This document shows, piece after piece, positions 24,044-32,768 of a stretch of 64,000 bases of DNA (position 1 is its first letter; every line of letters begins with the position of its first letter). Origin of the DNA: Chitinophaga sp. Cy-1792 (GTDB taxonomy: Bacteria; Bacteroidota; Bacteroidia; Chitinophagales; Chitinophagaceae); assembly GCF_011752935.1 (NCBI RefSeq), contig NZ_VWWO01000001.1, positions 2,790,001 to 2,854,000 on the forward strand. The letters run 5' to 3'. A program made the translations under genes and the position numbers. The notes under the pieces were generated by a model. The model was not told where the DNA came from. It saw only the letters and a program-made list of their open reading frames with translations, and did no database searches.

Positions 24044-26485
24044 TCAATCATCATCATCTTTTTTCTTCTTCTCGAGAATAACGAAGGCACTACGTTTAGG
24101 CGCAGGCATAACGGAATGTTCTCCTTTGACTGCTTTCCAGATTACTTCATTTAGCTCCAGGTCTGGTGCGGCATCTTCTTTGGTGAGGTCGAATTTCTCT
24201 GATTTCTTACTGCTTTCATTTACAGCTACGTTGCGTTCTTCCAGGTCGATATTGCTTGGTTTGGCGGTGTATGGCGTAAAGTCGGGCGTATTGGTAAAGC
24301 ACTCAAATAAAGGCAATGCGGCGGCATCGTACTGGCTCATTGGCGGCAGGCCGAGAATGAGTTCCATGGTACGCAGGAATCCGGAGGTGGAATACATGCT
24401 GCTGACCACTGCTTTTCTTTTTACATAAGGGCCGATAACGAAAGCGGGCGAGCGGTGCGCGTCCACATGATCGGGGCCGTTCTGTGCGTCATCTTCCAGT
24501 ATGAACACTACAGATTCTTTCCATACCGGGCTGTGGGAGAGGTGTTCCAGCAGGCGGCCAACGGCGAGGTCGTTGTCTGCCACAGCGGCGCGCGGAGAAG
24601 GTTTGCCTTTACGCTGGCCGCTGGTATGGTCGTTGGAGATGCGGATGGTGCTGAATTGCGGCACCTGGTTGATGGCCAGCAGCGAGTCGAAATCATGCTG
24701 CCATGCATCTACGCGCACCTGGTCTTTGATGTCCATATCAAAGCCGGGAGAGTATGGAGACATATGTCCCTCCAGGGTTTTGAGCTGTGCCTTGTTGAAG
24801 GAGCCGAATTCACCGTAGCTACGGAAGCTGATACCTGCACGCTGGCAGTAATCCCAGATGAAACCATCTTTTGGATAGGTAACCGGGCGACCGCCTTCAT
24901 AGTTGGTAGTACCGCCACGGTTGCCGTAGCTGGTAGGCCATGTTTTTTCTACCACATCAGTAGCATAGGCTGCCATGCTCCAGTTATGCCCGTCGGCACT
25001 CACTTCTGCATCTACATAAAAATTATCCAGCAAAACAAAATCTTCTGCAAAAGCATGGTGGTTAGGGGTGATATTTCTTCCGAATAAAGTAAGGGAAGAA
25101 TCGCCGTTACCTTGTGGTAAATCTCCCAATACCTGATCATAGGTTCTGTTTTCTTTGATGATATAGAAAACATGTTTGATGGGAGATGATTCCCCTTGCT
25201 TGCGAGGAATAGGATTGCCTGCTTCTCCGTCGGCCAGGAGTGCCTTTTTATCAGAGAAAGGAGTGTTGGCATATACCTGTTTCGTATATGCTTTCAGCTG
25301 TTCTTCCTTAGGTGCATCAATAAAAGATAAGGTGCCTTTGAACAGACCGGCAATGTACTGTAACCTGCTGTTGGCAGTGCTTCCGGTATGAATGCCACTG
25401 TTGTCCAGCTTGCTGACAGGTTGTGGGCCCTCTGGGTTTGGCAGCGACGTATTGCCTTTGCCGTTAGCCACAATAATTTTAGATCCCAGCACTTTCACAC
25501 TGGTAGGATACCATCCTACAGGAATGAAACCCATGCTCTCGCTGTGTCCGGGACGGGAAGTATTGAAAACGCTGAGGCAGTTGTTGTCTGCGTTGGCGAT
25601 GTATAGTGTCTTTTCATCTTTGCTAAGTGCCAGACCATTAGTAGTGGAGCCACTCAGTTGCGTAGGGTACAGGGTGGTAGCTATCGTTTCAATAACTTTT
25701 CCGGTGGTGGTATTGATAACAGATACCGTATTGTCGTTGGCGTTAGCCACGTATAATATGGTACCTTTTTTATTCAATAAAAGTTCATTCGGATGGTTTC
25801 CAACAGGAATGTAGCTGCTGACGCTTGCCTCTGCGGTGTTGATAACTGCTACGGAAGCGCTTCCCCAAACGCTTACATATAGTTTGCTTTCATCCGGTGA
25901 AAGTGTGCAGCTGTAGGCGATATCCGGCAGCTGAATACGATGAAGCGTTTGCTTCGTTGCCGGATTAATGATATACAGGGCACTATCTTCTTTGGTAACG
26001 GTATACAGCCTTGTATTATTTTTATTTACGGCAATACCGGCAGGACTGATCTTCTCTTTGGGCCATGGTTTGCCGAGTACGATAGTATCTGCTACACCGA
26101 GTTTACCGGCATTTACCGGGAAGTTCAGGATCCAGTTATCGTTGGCGCCGGAAACATAGAGATGTTTTTCATCATTGCTGAACTCCAGTCCGTACCATGC
26201 TTTTCCGACGATGCTGCTATCCAGTATGGTGGCAGATTTCGGATCTATCAGCTGAACGGATTGTGTGCTTTGTCCGTTGTTGGTGACAGCCAGGTATTTG
26301 CCGGAGCTGCTGAGTCGGATGTTGAGCGGCAGATCGCCCAGTTGGATGGAATGTCCGGCAGGACTGAGTTTCCATCCATTCGGCAGTAAGATCTGTTTGG
26401 TGTCTTGCTGCAGGCCGGGCTTTTGTGCGAATGCGTTAAGTCCCGCTACTGTTAAGGATAGCAGGAGTAAATGTGATGGTTTCAT
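24044..26485 (-). CDS. Bifunctional YncE-like beta-propeller / phosphoesterase (AlkP superfamily) protein
   Basis: 813 residues with a signal peptide (MKPSHLLLLSLTVAGLNAFA). Residues about 35-390 form a YVTN/YncE-type propeller (LYVANANDNTVSVINTTTGKV, LYIANADNNCLSVFN). From about residue 437 comes a phosphoesterase domain of the PLC/acid-phosphatase type (PF04185): KENRTYDQVLGDL (Glu445, Asn446), SADGHNWSMAA, FILEDDAQNGPDHVDAHRSP with metal-binding Asp/His residues. The enzyme is likely periplasmic or surface-bound and cleaves a phosphodiester or phosphomonoester. The last residues are a Lys run followed by Asp4. Common in Bacteroidota; substrate unknown. Confidence 0.88.
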   Translation of the reverse strand: MKPSHLLLLSLTVAGLNAFAQKPGLQQDTKQILLPNGWKLSPAGHSIQLGDLPLNIRLSSSGKYLAVTNNGQSTQSVQLIDPKSATILDSSIVGKAWYGLEFSNDEKHLYVSGANDNWILNFPVNAGKLGVADTIVLGKPWPKEKISPAGIAVNKNNTRLYTVTKEDSALYIINPATKQTLHRIQLPDIAYSCTLSPDESKLYVSVWGSASVAVINTAEASVSSYIPVGNHPNELLLNKKGTILYVANANDNTVSVINTTTGKVIETIATTLYPTQLSGSTTNGLALSKDEKTLYIANADNNCLSVFNTSRPGHSESMGFIPVGWYPTSVKVLGSKIIVANGKGNTSLPNPEGPQPVSKLDNSGIHTGSTANSRLQYIAGLFKGTLSFIDAPKEEQLKAYTKQVYANTPFSDKKALLADGEAGNPIPRKQGESSPIKHVFYIIKENRTYDQVLGDLPQGNGDSSLTLFGRNITPNHHAFAEDFVLLDNFYVDAEVSADGHNWSMAAYATDVVEKTWPTSYGNRGGTTNYEGGRPVTYPKDGFIWDYCQRAGISFRSYGEFGSFNKAQLKTLEGHMSPYSPGFDMDIKDQVRVDAWQHDFDSLLAINQVPQFSTIRISNDHTSGQRKGKPSPRAAVADNDLAVGRLLEHLSHSPVWKESVVFILEDDAQNGPDHVDAHRSPAFVIGPYVKRKAVVSSMYSTSGFLRTMELILGLPPMSQYDAAALPLFECFTNTPDFTPYTAKPSNIDLEERNVAVNESSKKSEKFDLTKEDAAPDLELNEVIWKAVKGEHSVMPAPKRSAFVILEKKKKDDDD

Positions 26486-26671
26486 GTGTGTGTTGATGTG
26501 CTGTTGGCCAATTAAGCAACGAAAGTACTCATTCAGGAAAGGTTTTTAGGGATAGTATATTATCTAATTGTTATGAATAAGATATAGTTATTTTTTCAGG
26601 TAGATATTTGTCTTTCCTGAATCGATTTTAAATGTCCCCTAAAGTTGCAATTGAGCTACTGTGGCTTATGA

Positions 26672-26750
26672 CCGAAGTATGTCCCGCGCCGGAGGCGCGG
26701 GACATACTTCGGCTTCAGGACGATGCCGGAGGCATCGTCCTGAAGCCGAA
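26672..26750. repeat. Paired palindrome (site 4)
   Basis: Hairpin A: perfect 19 bp (26672-26690 with 26694-26712) around GGA. Hairpin B: perfect 20 bp (26708-26727 with 26731-26750) around GGA. Shared arm TTCGG at 26708-26712. It follows the stop of the glycosyltransferase gene (26768) on the minus strand. Confidence 0.95.
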
Positions 26751-26767
26751 AAAATATATAAAATAGA

Positions 26768-27604
26768 TTAATGCTCAACGCTGTTATGCTGTTTCATCTG
26801 CTGTTCATGCAGTTCATTCACATCCAGCCGTACGCGTGGTTGCGCATAGGCATTGGAAATAATTCCGTCAAATAATCTGAATTTGGCTATACCCAGTTTT
26901 TGTAGAAAATACTGGAGGCTGACGCGTAATACACCGAGTCCGTATATACTGCTTCTGCGGAAGTTAATGGACGATGCTTCTTTGAAATACCTGGTAGGAC
27001 AGGTGATTTCAGCGATTTCATAGCCACTGAAAAATATTTGTGCGACCAGTTCATTATCAAAAACGAAGTCGTCGGAGTCATTATCGAATGGGATAGATTC
27101 CAGTACACGGCGATGATAGGCGCGGTAGCCCGTATGGTATTCAGAGAGCTTCTGCCGCATCAGGAGGTTCTGGGAAACGGTGAGCAGTCTGTTGAAGAAA
27201 TATTTATAAAGTGGCATACCACCTTTAAGGGCGCCCATGCCGAGGATACGGCTGCCGAACACTACCGGGTATACGTTATTGGCAATAAGTGCAGCCATCG
27301 GTGTGACCAGGGCAGGGGTATACTGATAATCAGGATGTAGCATAATGATGATATCGGCGCCGAGTTCCAACGCCTTCCTGTAGCAGGATTTCTGGTTGCC
27401 GCCATAGCCCTTGTTTTTTTCGTGGCATACAATGTAGTGAATACCAATGTCCTTCGCTACACCTACCGTATTGTCCTTGCTGGCATCGTCAACCAGGATA
27501 ATGTCATCCACAATACTGCGGTCAATTTCTTCATAGGTGATTTTCAGTGTTTTATCGGCATTGTAGGCAGGTAATACCACTACCACTTTCTGACCGTTTA
27601 TCAT
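26768..27604 (-). CDS. Family 2 glycosyltransferase (dolichol-P-mannose synthase-like)
   Basis: 278 residues with a GT-A fold: VVVLPAYNADKTL (9-21), ILVDDASKDNTV (37-48), KNKGYGGNQKSCYRKALELGADIIIMLHPDYQY (about 64-96, where the DxD is replaced by HPDYQY) and a C-terminal amphipathic region without the multispan tail of some family members. It transfers a nucleotide-sugar unit to a lipid or polysaccharide acceptor; polyprenyl-phosphate sugar synthases look like this. The GT-C-type membrane protein downstream (30031-31551) could use the lipid-linked sugar, but that link is inference. Confidence 0.85.
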   Translation of the reverse strand: MINGQKVVVVLPAYNADKTLKITYEEIDRSIVDDIILVDDASKDNTVGVAKDIGIHYIVCHEKNKGYGGNQKSCYRKALELGADIIIMLHPDYQYTPALVTPMAALIANNVYPVVFGSRILGMGALKGGMPLYKYFFNRLLTVSQNLLMRQKLSEYHTGYRAYHRRVLESIPFDNDSDDFVFDNELVAQIFFSGYEIAEITCPTRYFKEASSINFRRSSIYGLGVLRVSLQYFLQKLGIAKFRLFDGIISNAYAQPRVRLDVNELHEQQMKQHNSVEH

Positions 27605-27771
27605 GACAGATGATTTTGAGGATGAAGAACTATATTCTCAAATTAATTAAAGCCACTGCATTGAATTTGCGGGGATTATGAAAAAAAATGCAGGCATTAA
27701 CATCTGGTAAAGCAAGTAGATAAATGATTTTAGTATTATGCAGATGATTTTTGAGACCTCAATTGTTTTTG

Positions 27772-30027
27772 ATGAAACATTTACTGTGCTTCGTTACGAT
27801 ATTATCACTTGGTTTTGTGGAGTTTGTATCAGGTCAATCCGTTTGGACACCTGATATTAAATGGATTAATCCCGGCTTTGCAGAAGATACCGTTCTACGG
27901 TCGCCGCCTGTATTCAGGAAAACATTCCGTGTACTGAAGCCGGTAAAATCTGCCACCCTGTATATTTCTGCGCATGGAGTCTATGAGGGAATGCTGAACG
28001 GCCGTAGAATAGGCGATGCCTTTTTTGCCCCCGGGTGGACCAGTTATGATACCCGGCTGCAATACCAGCAATATGAGCTGGGAGATTTAATAAAGAAGCA
28101 GAACGATCTACGTATAACCGTTGGTGAAGGCTGGTATCGTGGCGTTTTCGGCGGTCTTATGGAGAAAGATAACTATGGCCATGATGCAGGGATTATCTGC
28201 CGGATAGATATCCGCTATAAAGATGGCTCCGCTGATACCATCATCAGCGATACCAGCTGGCAGAGTAGCACCGGCCCTATCCGCCACAGCGATATTTACG
28301 GCGGTGAAACCTATGATGCCAATATACAGCCGGACCATTGGTACGGTGTACGTACAGGCAATTATTCCACCGCTATACTGGTACCTGCCATCGGGCAGGC
28401 AGTAAGGAAACACGAGACATTTAAACCGGTAAAAGTATGGACAACGCCCGCCGGTGATCAGGTGATTGATTTTGGACAGAACCTGGCAGGGTGGGTGCAA
28501 TGCCGCCTCCACGGCAATACCAACGATACCGTAGTACTGCAACATGCTGAAATGCTGGACAAAGCCGGTAACTTCTATACCGGCAACCTCCGGGAAGCAA
28601 AAGCTACGGACACGTATATACTGAAAAAAGGTACGGCAGTTTATGAACCGCATTTTACCTGGCACGGATTCAGGTACGTAAAGGTGAGCGGTGTTAAAGT
28701 GCAGCCCGCAGATTTTACTGCCGTTGCCCTGTATACAGACATTACGCCGGCAGGTACTTTCAGCTGCTCTGATACCATGCTCAATAAACTGCAGCATAAT
28801 ATCACCTGGAGCCTGAAAGGCAATTTTCTGGATATTCCCACCGACTGCCCGCAGCGCAGCGAACGATTGGGCTGGACAGGCGACGCACAGGTGTTTTTCC
28901 GTACCGCAGCATTCAATTTTGATGTATCCTCCTTCTATGAAAAATGGCTGCAGGACCTCAAAGCTGATCAGCGTGATAATGGTTCTGTACCGGCTATCAT
29001 TCCCAATATTTACCGCAACCTGCAACCACCGCGCCGCCACGGCGTCGCAGGCTGGGGGGATGCTGCCACCATCGTGCCCTGGAACAGCTACCTGGTATAT
29101 GGTGATACGGCCATCCTGCATAAACAATACGAGAGCATGAAAGCCTGGGTGGACTATATCCAGGCAAACAGCAAAAATGACTACTGGAGTGCCAATGGTT
29201 ATGGCGACTGGCTGGCGCCGGGCGATAGTACTTCCCTGCCTTATATAGATCAATGTTTCTGGGCATATTCTACACAATTGGTGGTCCATGCTGCGCAGGT
29301 ATTGGGCCAAACAGCGGATCAGGCAAAATATGGCGACATGCTCCAAAGGGTGAAAGATGCCTTTATGAAAGCGTATATCCATCCGGATGGCAGTACTATG
29401 CCCAATACGCAAACCTCCTATGTGCTGGCGCTGGAATTTGACCTGCTACCGGATAGTCTGCGTAAACCCGCCGCAGCCAGGCTGGCCGCGCTGATAAAAG
29501 CAAATAATAATCATCTGGCTACAGGATTTTTGGGGACACCTTTCCTCTTGCATGCTTTGAGTAACAATGGCTATACTGGTGTGGCATATGATGTGTTGCA
29601 GCAGGATACTTACCCATCCTGGTTGTATCCTGTCAGGATGGGTGCTACCACCATATGGGAAAAATGGAATGCCATATTACCGGATAGTACCGTACAGGCT
29701 ACATCTTATAATCACTATAGTTATGGCGCTGTTGGCGACTGGCTGTATCGCACGGTGGCAGGTATCGATGCGGCCCAGCCAGGGTACAGGCATATCAGGA
29801 TAGCACCGCAGCCAGGCGGAGGCATAACATGGGTGCGGGCAAGTTATAATTGTCCGTACGGAAAAATTGTTTCAAACTGGAAGAAAGAAGGCGATAAGTT
29901 GCAGATGGAAGTGGAAATACCAACAGGAACTACGGCAACAGTAATAATACCCGGAAAAGCACCGGTAGAAATAAAAGAAGGCCGGTATACCTTTGAAGGG
30001 GTATACCAGCCTTCCGGTGGGGGCTGA
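27772..30027 (+). CDS. Secreted alpha-L-rhamnosidase, GH78
   Basis: The ATG at 27772 starts a signal peptide (MKHLLCFVTILSLGFVEFVSG) and 751 residues. Bac_rhamnosidase N-terminal beta domain at about 75-220 (ISAHGVYEGMLNGRRIGDAFFAPGWT), a concanavalin-like domain with FGQNLAGW, then the (alpha/alpha)6 barrel with the catalytic stretch DCPQRSERLGWTGDAQ (Asp358, Glu364, Asp371), matching the conserved GH78 motif. It removes L-rhamnose from plant glycosides, rhamnogalacturonan or polysaccharides. No SusC/SusD pair is adjacent, so it stands apart from the window's uptake loci. Second-site Ser (QRSER) replaces the frequent Asp. Confidence 0.9.
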   Translation: MKHLLCFVTILSLGFVEFVSGQSVWTPDIKWINPGFAEDTVLRSPPVFRKTFRVLKPVKSATLYISAHGVYEGMLNGRRIGDAFFAPGWTSYDTRLQYQQYELGDLIKKQNDLRITVGEGWYRGVFGGLMEKDNYGHDAGIICRIDIRYKDGSADTIISDTSWQSSTGPIRHSDIYGGETYDANIQPDHWYGVRTGNYSTAILVPAIGQAVRKHETFKPVKVWTTPAGDQVIDFGQNLAGWVQCRLHGNTNDTVVLQHAEMLDKAGNFYTGNLREAKATDTYILKKGTAVYEPHFTWHGFRYVKVSGVKVQPADFTAVALYTDITPAGTFSCSDTMLNKLQHNITWSLKGNFLDIPTDCPQRSERLGWTGDAQVFFRTAAFNFDVSSFYEKWLQDLKADQRDNGSVPAIIPNIYRNLQPPRRHGVAGWGDAATIVPWNSYLVYGDTAILHKQYESMKAWVDYIQANSKNDYWSANGYGDWLAPGDSTSLPYIDQCFWAYSTQLVVHAAQVLGQTADQAKYGDMLQRVKDAFMKAYIHPDGSTMPNTQTSYVLALEFDLLPDSLRKPAAARLAALIKANNNHLATGFLGTPFLLHALSNNGYTGVAYDVLQQDTYPSWLYPVRMGATTIWEKWNAILPDSTVQATSYNHYSYGAVGDWLYRTVAGIDAAQPGYRHIRIAPQPGGGITWVRASYNCPYGKIVSNWKKEGDKLQMEVEIPTGTTATVIIPGKAPVEIKEGRYTFEGVYQPSGGG

Positions 30028-30030
30028 TTA

Positions 30031-31551
30031 CTAAACAGCAGCCTTAACGGATTTTTCGTCGGGCTGCAATTCGCTGCTATGTAAAGAGAATAAAAGGAGG
30101 ATGATCATCGGCACAAACTGATAACGTAATACTACCGGAGTAGCGAATACGCTGAAACCGAAATTGACGATCAGGAATACGATCGCCAGCAGCATGGCCT
30201 TGAAGGATAAAATGCTGCCTGCGTTCTTTTTTCTTCCTACCAGCAGGAAAATTACCGATGCCAGGAAATAGACATTGATGGCGGTAAAAAATATTTTATA
30301 AAGATAGAAGAAAGCGTTTTGGAATGGTATAGGCGGAACCGAATATACCGTTGGGTCTTTCACCTCAAACCACTTAGCGGGACTGCTTTCCATTTTAGGA
30401 CTGCCCAGGTTGTAGTTCGTGTATTTTTCCATATACGGATAAAAATAATTCTTTGTATTCAGCCACATATAATACCGCATAAAGGAAAACGGATAGTGTT
30501 TGATGAGATAACTACCGTATTTATTGTAGATAGGCGAAACAGCTCCCCAGGCGGCAAAATAACCTGCAGGTGTATGGTCTGTAATTTTTACATGGTTGAG
30601 CAGGTAAGGCTTCAATACTGCAAAAGGTACTTTGATGAAATAAGTGCCGGGTACATCTGCTAATTGCTCTTCAGTGGGATTTACCTTACTGAAGAATACC
30701 TGTGCTAATTTGTCCAGCTCCTGCGTGCCTTCCGGTAATTTTGTAGAATCCACAGTAATATGCCCGCGCATATACAACGCATTGTTGGCAATCTGCCATC
30801 CCCCGAAAACAGAAAACTCTGCCGTACCAGTTATCTTTTTTGTTTCCTGTTCAGTATGTAAAATAAATGGTATAATGATGAGCCAGGGAAGTATCATGCC
30901 CAGTAGCTTTAAATGCAGCTTATAGCTGGTTAACAGGATCGCAAAAATGGCTACCAGTGGGTAGTACATAGCCGTATAGCGAATCATGAACGCCACCCCG
31001 ATCAGTATTCCCTGCGTCAATATATAAGAGACTTTTGGTTGTTTGTACATCCATAGATATTGTGCGAAAATAACAAGACTGATACTACAAAACAGGGCAT
31101 CGCTCAATACCGTGTTGGCAAGGTACAACAACGCAGGGTTGACAATAAGGAAGATGAAGAAAATATTGGCATTAATACGTTTTAAGTCCAGCAGGTAAAG
31201 TGCCGTGAAAAAGAAATACAGCAATGCCAGCTGTAGAATAAGATACTGTACCAGTACAAGAAATACGTGGGAAGGTGATACCAGGTGCACCAATGCCAGG
31301 AACCAGGAGTAGCCAATCGGCCAGAGGTTTACCTGCATATGCCATAAATTGGTGTCGATATAGCTCCACGAGTCAGAAATGAAATCAGGAAAAGGATAGA
31401 GCATTTTAAAAATCACAAACTGGACAACCGTCAGTATCGCTGCCCAGAGTAAATAGGATCTGCCTGTCTTGCCCTTCCATACAAAAGAAGAAAAAGAAGG
31501 CTTTTCTCCCAGTGGCTGTGCCTGATGGGATAGTAGCTTGATAATGTTCAT
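30031..31551 (-). CDS. GT39/ArnT-like polytopic glycosyltransferase
   Basis: 506 residues with about eleven membrane helices. After the first helix comes FPDFISDSWSYI, an acidic loop where GT-C enzymes of the PMT/ArnT type have their catalytic Asp. Other signs are YRTNVLSDALFC-like ANTVLSDALFCS and an external soluble domain of about 140 residues (ITVDSTKLPEGTQELDKLAQVF onward) before the last helices. Enzymes of this type move a sugar from a polyprenyl-phosphate donor to an acceptor in the periplasm. It is tail-to-tail with the rhamnosidase, 3 bases apart. Confidence 0.7.
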   Translation of the reverse strand: MNIIKLLSHQAQPLGEKPSFSSFVWKGKTGRSYLLWAAILTVVQFVIFKMLYPFPDFISDSWSYIDTNLWHMQVNLWPIGYSWFLALVHLVSPSHVFLVLVQYLILQLALLYFFFTALYLLDLKRINANIFFIFLIVNPALLYLANTVLSDALFCSISLVIFAQYLWMYKQPKVSYILTQGILIGVAFMIRYTAMYYPLVAIFAILLTSYKLHLKLLGMILPWLIIIPFILHTEQETKKITGTAEFSVFGGWQIANNALYMRGHITVDSTKLPEGTQELDKLAQVFFSKVNPTEEQLADVPGTYFIKVPFAVLKPYLLNHVKITDHTPAGYFAAWGAVSPIYNKYGSYLIKHYPFSFMRYYMWLNTKNYFYPYMEKYTNYNLGSPKMESSPAKWFEVKDPTVYSVPPIPFQNAFFYLYKIFFTAINVYFLASVIFLLVGRKKNAGSILSFKAMLLAIVFLIVNFGFSVFATPVVLRYQFVPMIILLLFSLHSSELQPDEKSVKAAV

Positions 31552-31674
31552 ATGCGGAGAGTTTCGATGGCATAGTAATCTAGGGGGAAACTAAATATCC
31601 GTCTTTAGGCTGCTACCAGACGTCAGTAATTAGAAATGTCGGCTTTTTGTCAGTTCTGTGTTAAAATTGAATTG

Positions 31675-31723
31675 TATCGCTTGCGATATAATATTTACAT
31701 CTACATTTGTGTCGCAAACGATA
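31675..31723 (+). promoter_or_regulatory. ohr operator-promoter: two palindromes around a consensus -7 element
   Basis: First operator: perfect TATCGC-TT-GCGATA (31675-31688). Second: TGTCGCAAACGATA (31710-31723), a palindrome with one mismatch in the same sequence family. A TTG (31681-31683) inside the first operator, an 18 nt spacer and TACATTTG (31702-31709, exact -7) form the promoter; the transcript would start within the second operator. Binding of a repressor to either site would block RNA polymerase. OhrR, encoded two genes on, is the natural ligand, oxidised by organic hydroperoxides. Confidence 0.75.
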
Positions 31724-31760
31724 TAATTTAATTATCTGCTTACATCATTAAAATATTACC

Positions 31761-32177
31761 ATGGCAAACACAATTTATCAGACAAAGGCAACAGTTACAG
31801 GTGGAAGGAACGGACATGTAAAAAGTGAAGATGGTGTATTGAATATAGACCTGCGCATTCCTAAGGAAATGGGCGGACCAGGTGGTGCATATAGCAATCC
31901 GGAGCAATTATTTGCTGCTGGCTATGCTGCATGTTTCGATAGTGCGCTTAACTTTGTAGCTGCGCAGCAGAAAATCAGGCTCAACGGATCAGCAGTGACC
32001 GCCACTGTGGGTTTACAGAAGCAGGACCCGGGCTTTAAACTGGAGGTACACCTGGATGTTACCATCCCTGAGCTGGATAGGGCCGAAGCACAAAAATTGC
32101 TGGAAACAGCACATCAGGTATGTCCTTACTCCAATGCACTACGCAATAATGTGGACGTGACACTGACCCTGGTGTAA
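31761..32177 (+). CDS. ohr: Organic hydroperoxide resistance protein (Ohr)
   Basis: 138 residues of the Ohr branch of the OsmC family. The two catalytic cysteines are present, Cys58 in GYAACFDSAL and Cys121 in QVCPYSNALR, and Arg32 in LRIPKEMGG, Gln49 in NPEQLFAAG and Lys/Glu residues of the Ohr pocket are in place. Ohr reduces fatty acid and other organic hydroperoxides with dihydrolipoyl thiols as the reductant. It is followed 17 bases on by ohrR, preceded by the paired operator, so the module is self-contained. Confidence 0.95.
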   Translation: MANTIYQTKATVTGGRNGHVKSEDGVLNIDLRIPKEMGGPGGAYSNPEQLFAAGYAACFDSALNFVAAQQKIRLNGSAVTATVGLQKQDPGFKLEVHLDVTIPELDRAEAQKLLETAHQVCPYSNALRNNVDVTLTLV

Positions 32178-32194
32178 CACTAAAAAAAATAACA

Positions 32195-32647
32195 TTGGAA
32201 TCATCACTCAAACTCTCTGATCAGATTTGTTTTCCGGTATATGCGGCATCAAGGCTGATTATCCGGAAATACACACCCTACCTGGACGAGCTGGGGCTTA
32301 GCTATCCGCAATACCTGGTTATGCTGGTATTATGGGAAGAGGACCATGTACCCGTACGTCATATCGTGGAAAAGCTGTTGCTCAATACCAATACGGTGAC
32401 GCCGCTGCTCCAGCGGCTGGAAACCATGGGGCTGCTCAACAGGAAAAAGTGTCCGGAAGATGAACGCAGAGTGATCGTTACCCTTACTGCAAAAGGTAAG
32501 AAACTAAAGGAAAAAGCGGCAGATATCCCGCAGGATATGTCGGGCTGCCTGCTTTCCGACCAGATATCCGTGGCAGATCTCAGCCAGCTGGTCAAAACGC
32601 TGAACCAGCTGATCGTTCAGCTGGGCTGTGGCGCAGAAGACCAATAG
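32195..32647 (+). CDS. ohrR: OhrR, MarR-family organic-hydroperoxide sensing repressor
   Basis: The only sensible start is the TTG at 32195; the first in-frame ATG would remove the sensing region. From TTG the protein has 150 residues and begins with LSDQICFPVYAASR, where Cys12 matches the peroxidatic Cys of OhrR (Cys15 in Bacillus subtilis). A second cysteine, Cys118, lies 106 residues on, close to the 105 spacing of the 2-Cys Xanthomonas OhrR, so an intersubunit disulfide is likely. The winged helix carries NTNTVTPLLQRLETMGLLNRK and the wing EDERRVIVTLTAKG. Confidence 0.93.
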   Translation: MESSLKLSDQICFPVYAASRLIIRKYTPYLDELGLSYPQYLVMLVLWEEDHVPVRHIVEKLLLNTNTVTPLLQRLETMGLLNRKKCPEDERRVIVTLTAKGKKLKEKAADIPQDMSGCLLSDQISVADLSQLVKTLNQLIVQLGCGAEDQ

Positions 32648-32660
32648 CAGCCGGACTTGA

Positions 32661-32714
32661 CGGATATTTGTGATATACGTCACTTTCTTTCAACCCCGGC
32701 CTGCGGATATTTGT
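32661..32714 (+). repeat. Direct repeat CGGATATTTGT(T/G)AT upstream of the alcohol dehydrogenase
   Basis: Two 14 nt copies (13 of 14 identical) start at 32661 and 32704, 43 bp apart, about four DNA turns. They stand between ohrR and the dehydrogenase, 55 bases before the ATG, and contain ATATTTG, close to a -7 element. Could be a tandem binding site for an activator or repressor. Confidence 0.5.
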
Positions 32715-32768
32715 TATTTCCTCACAGGCGTTAGCAATCGTCTGCATTTTAAACAAAAAGATTAAACC

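Noticed and set aside
28108..29412. Long open frame (434 codons) on the minus strand, opposite the rhamnosidase
   Set aside because: The plus strand carries a complete GH78 protein with motifs. The antisense frame has a Cys/His/Ile-rich composition without any recognisable motif, typical of a shadow of coding DNA.
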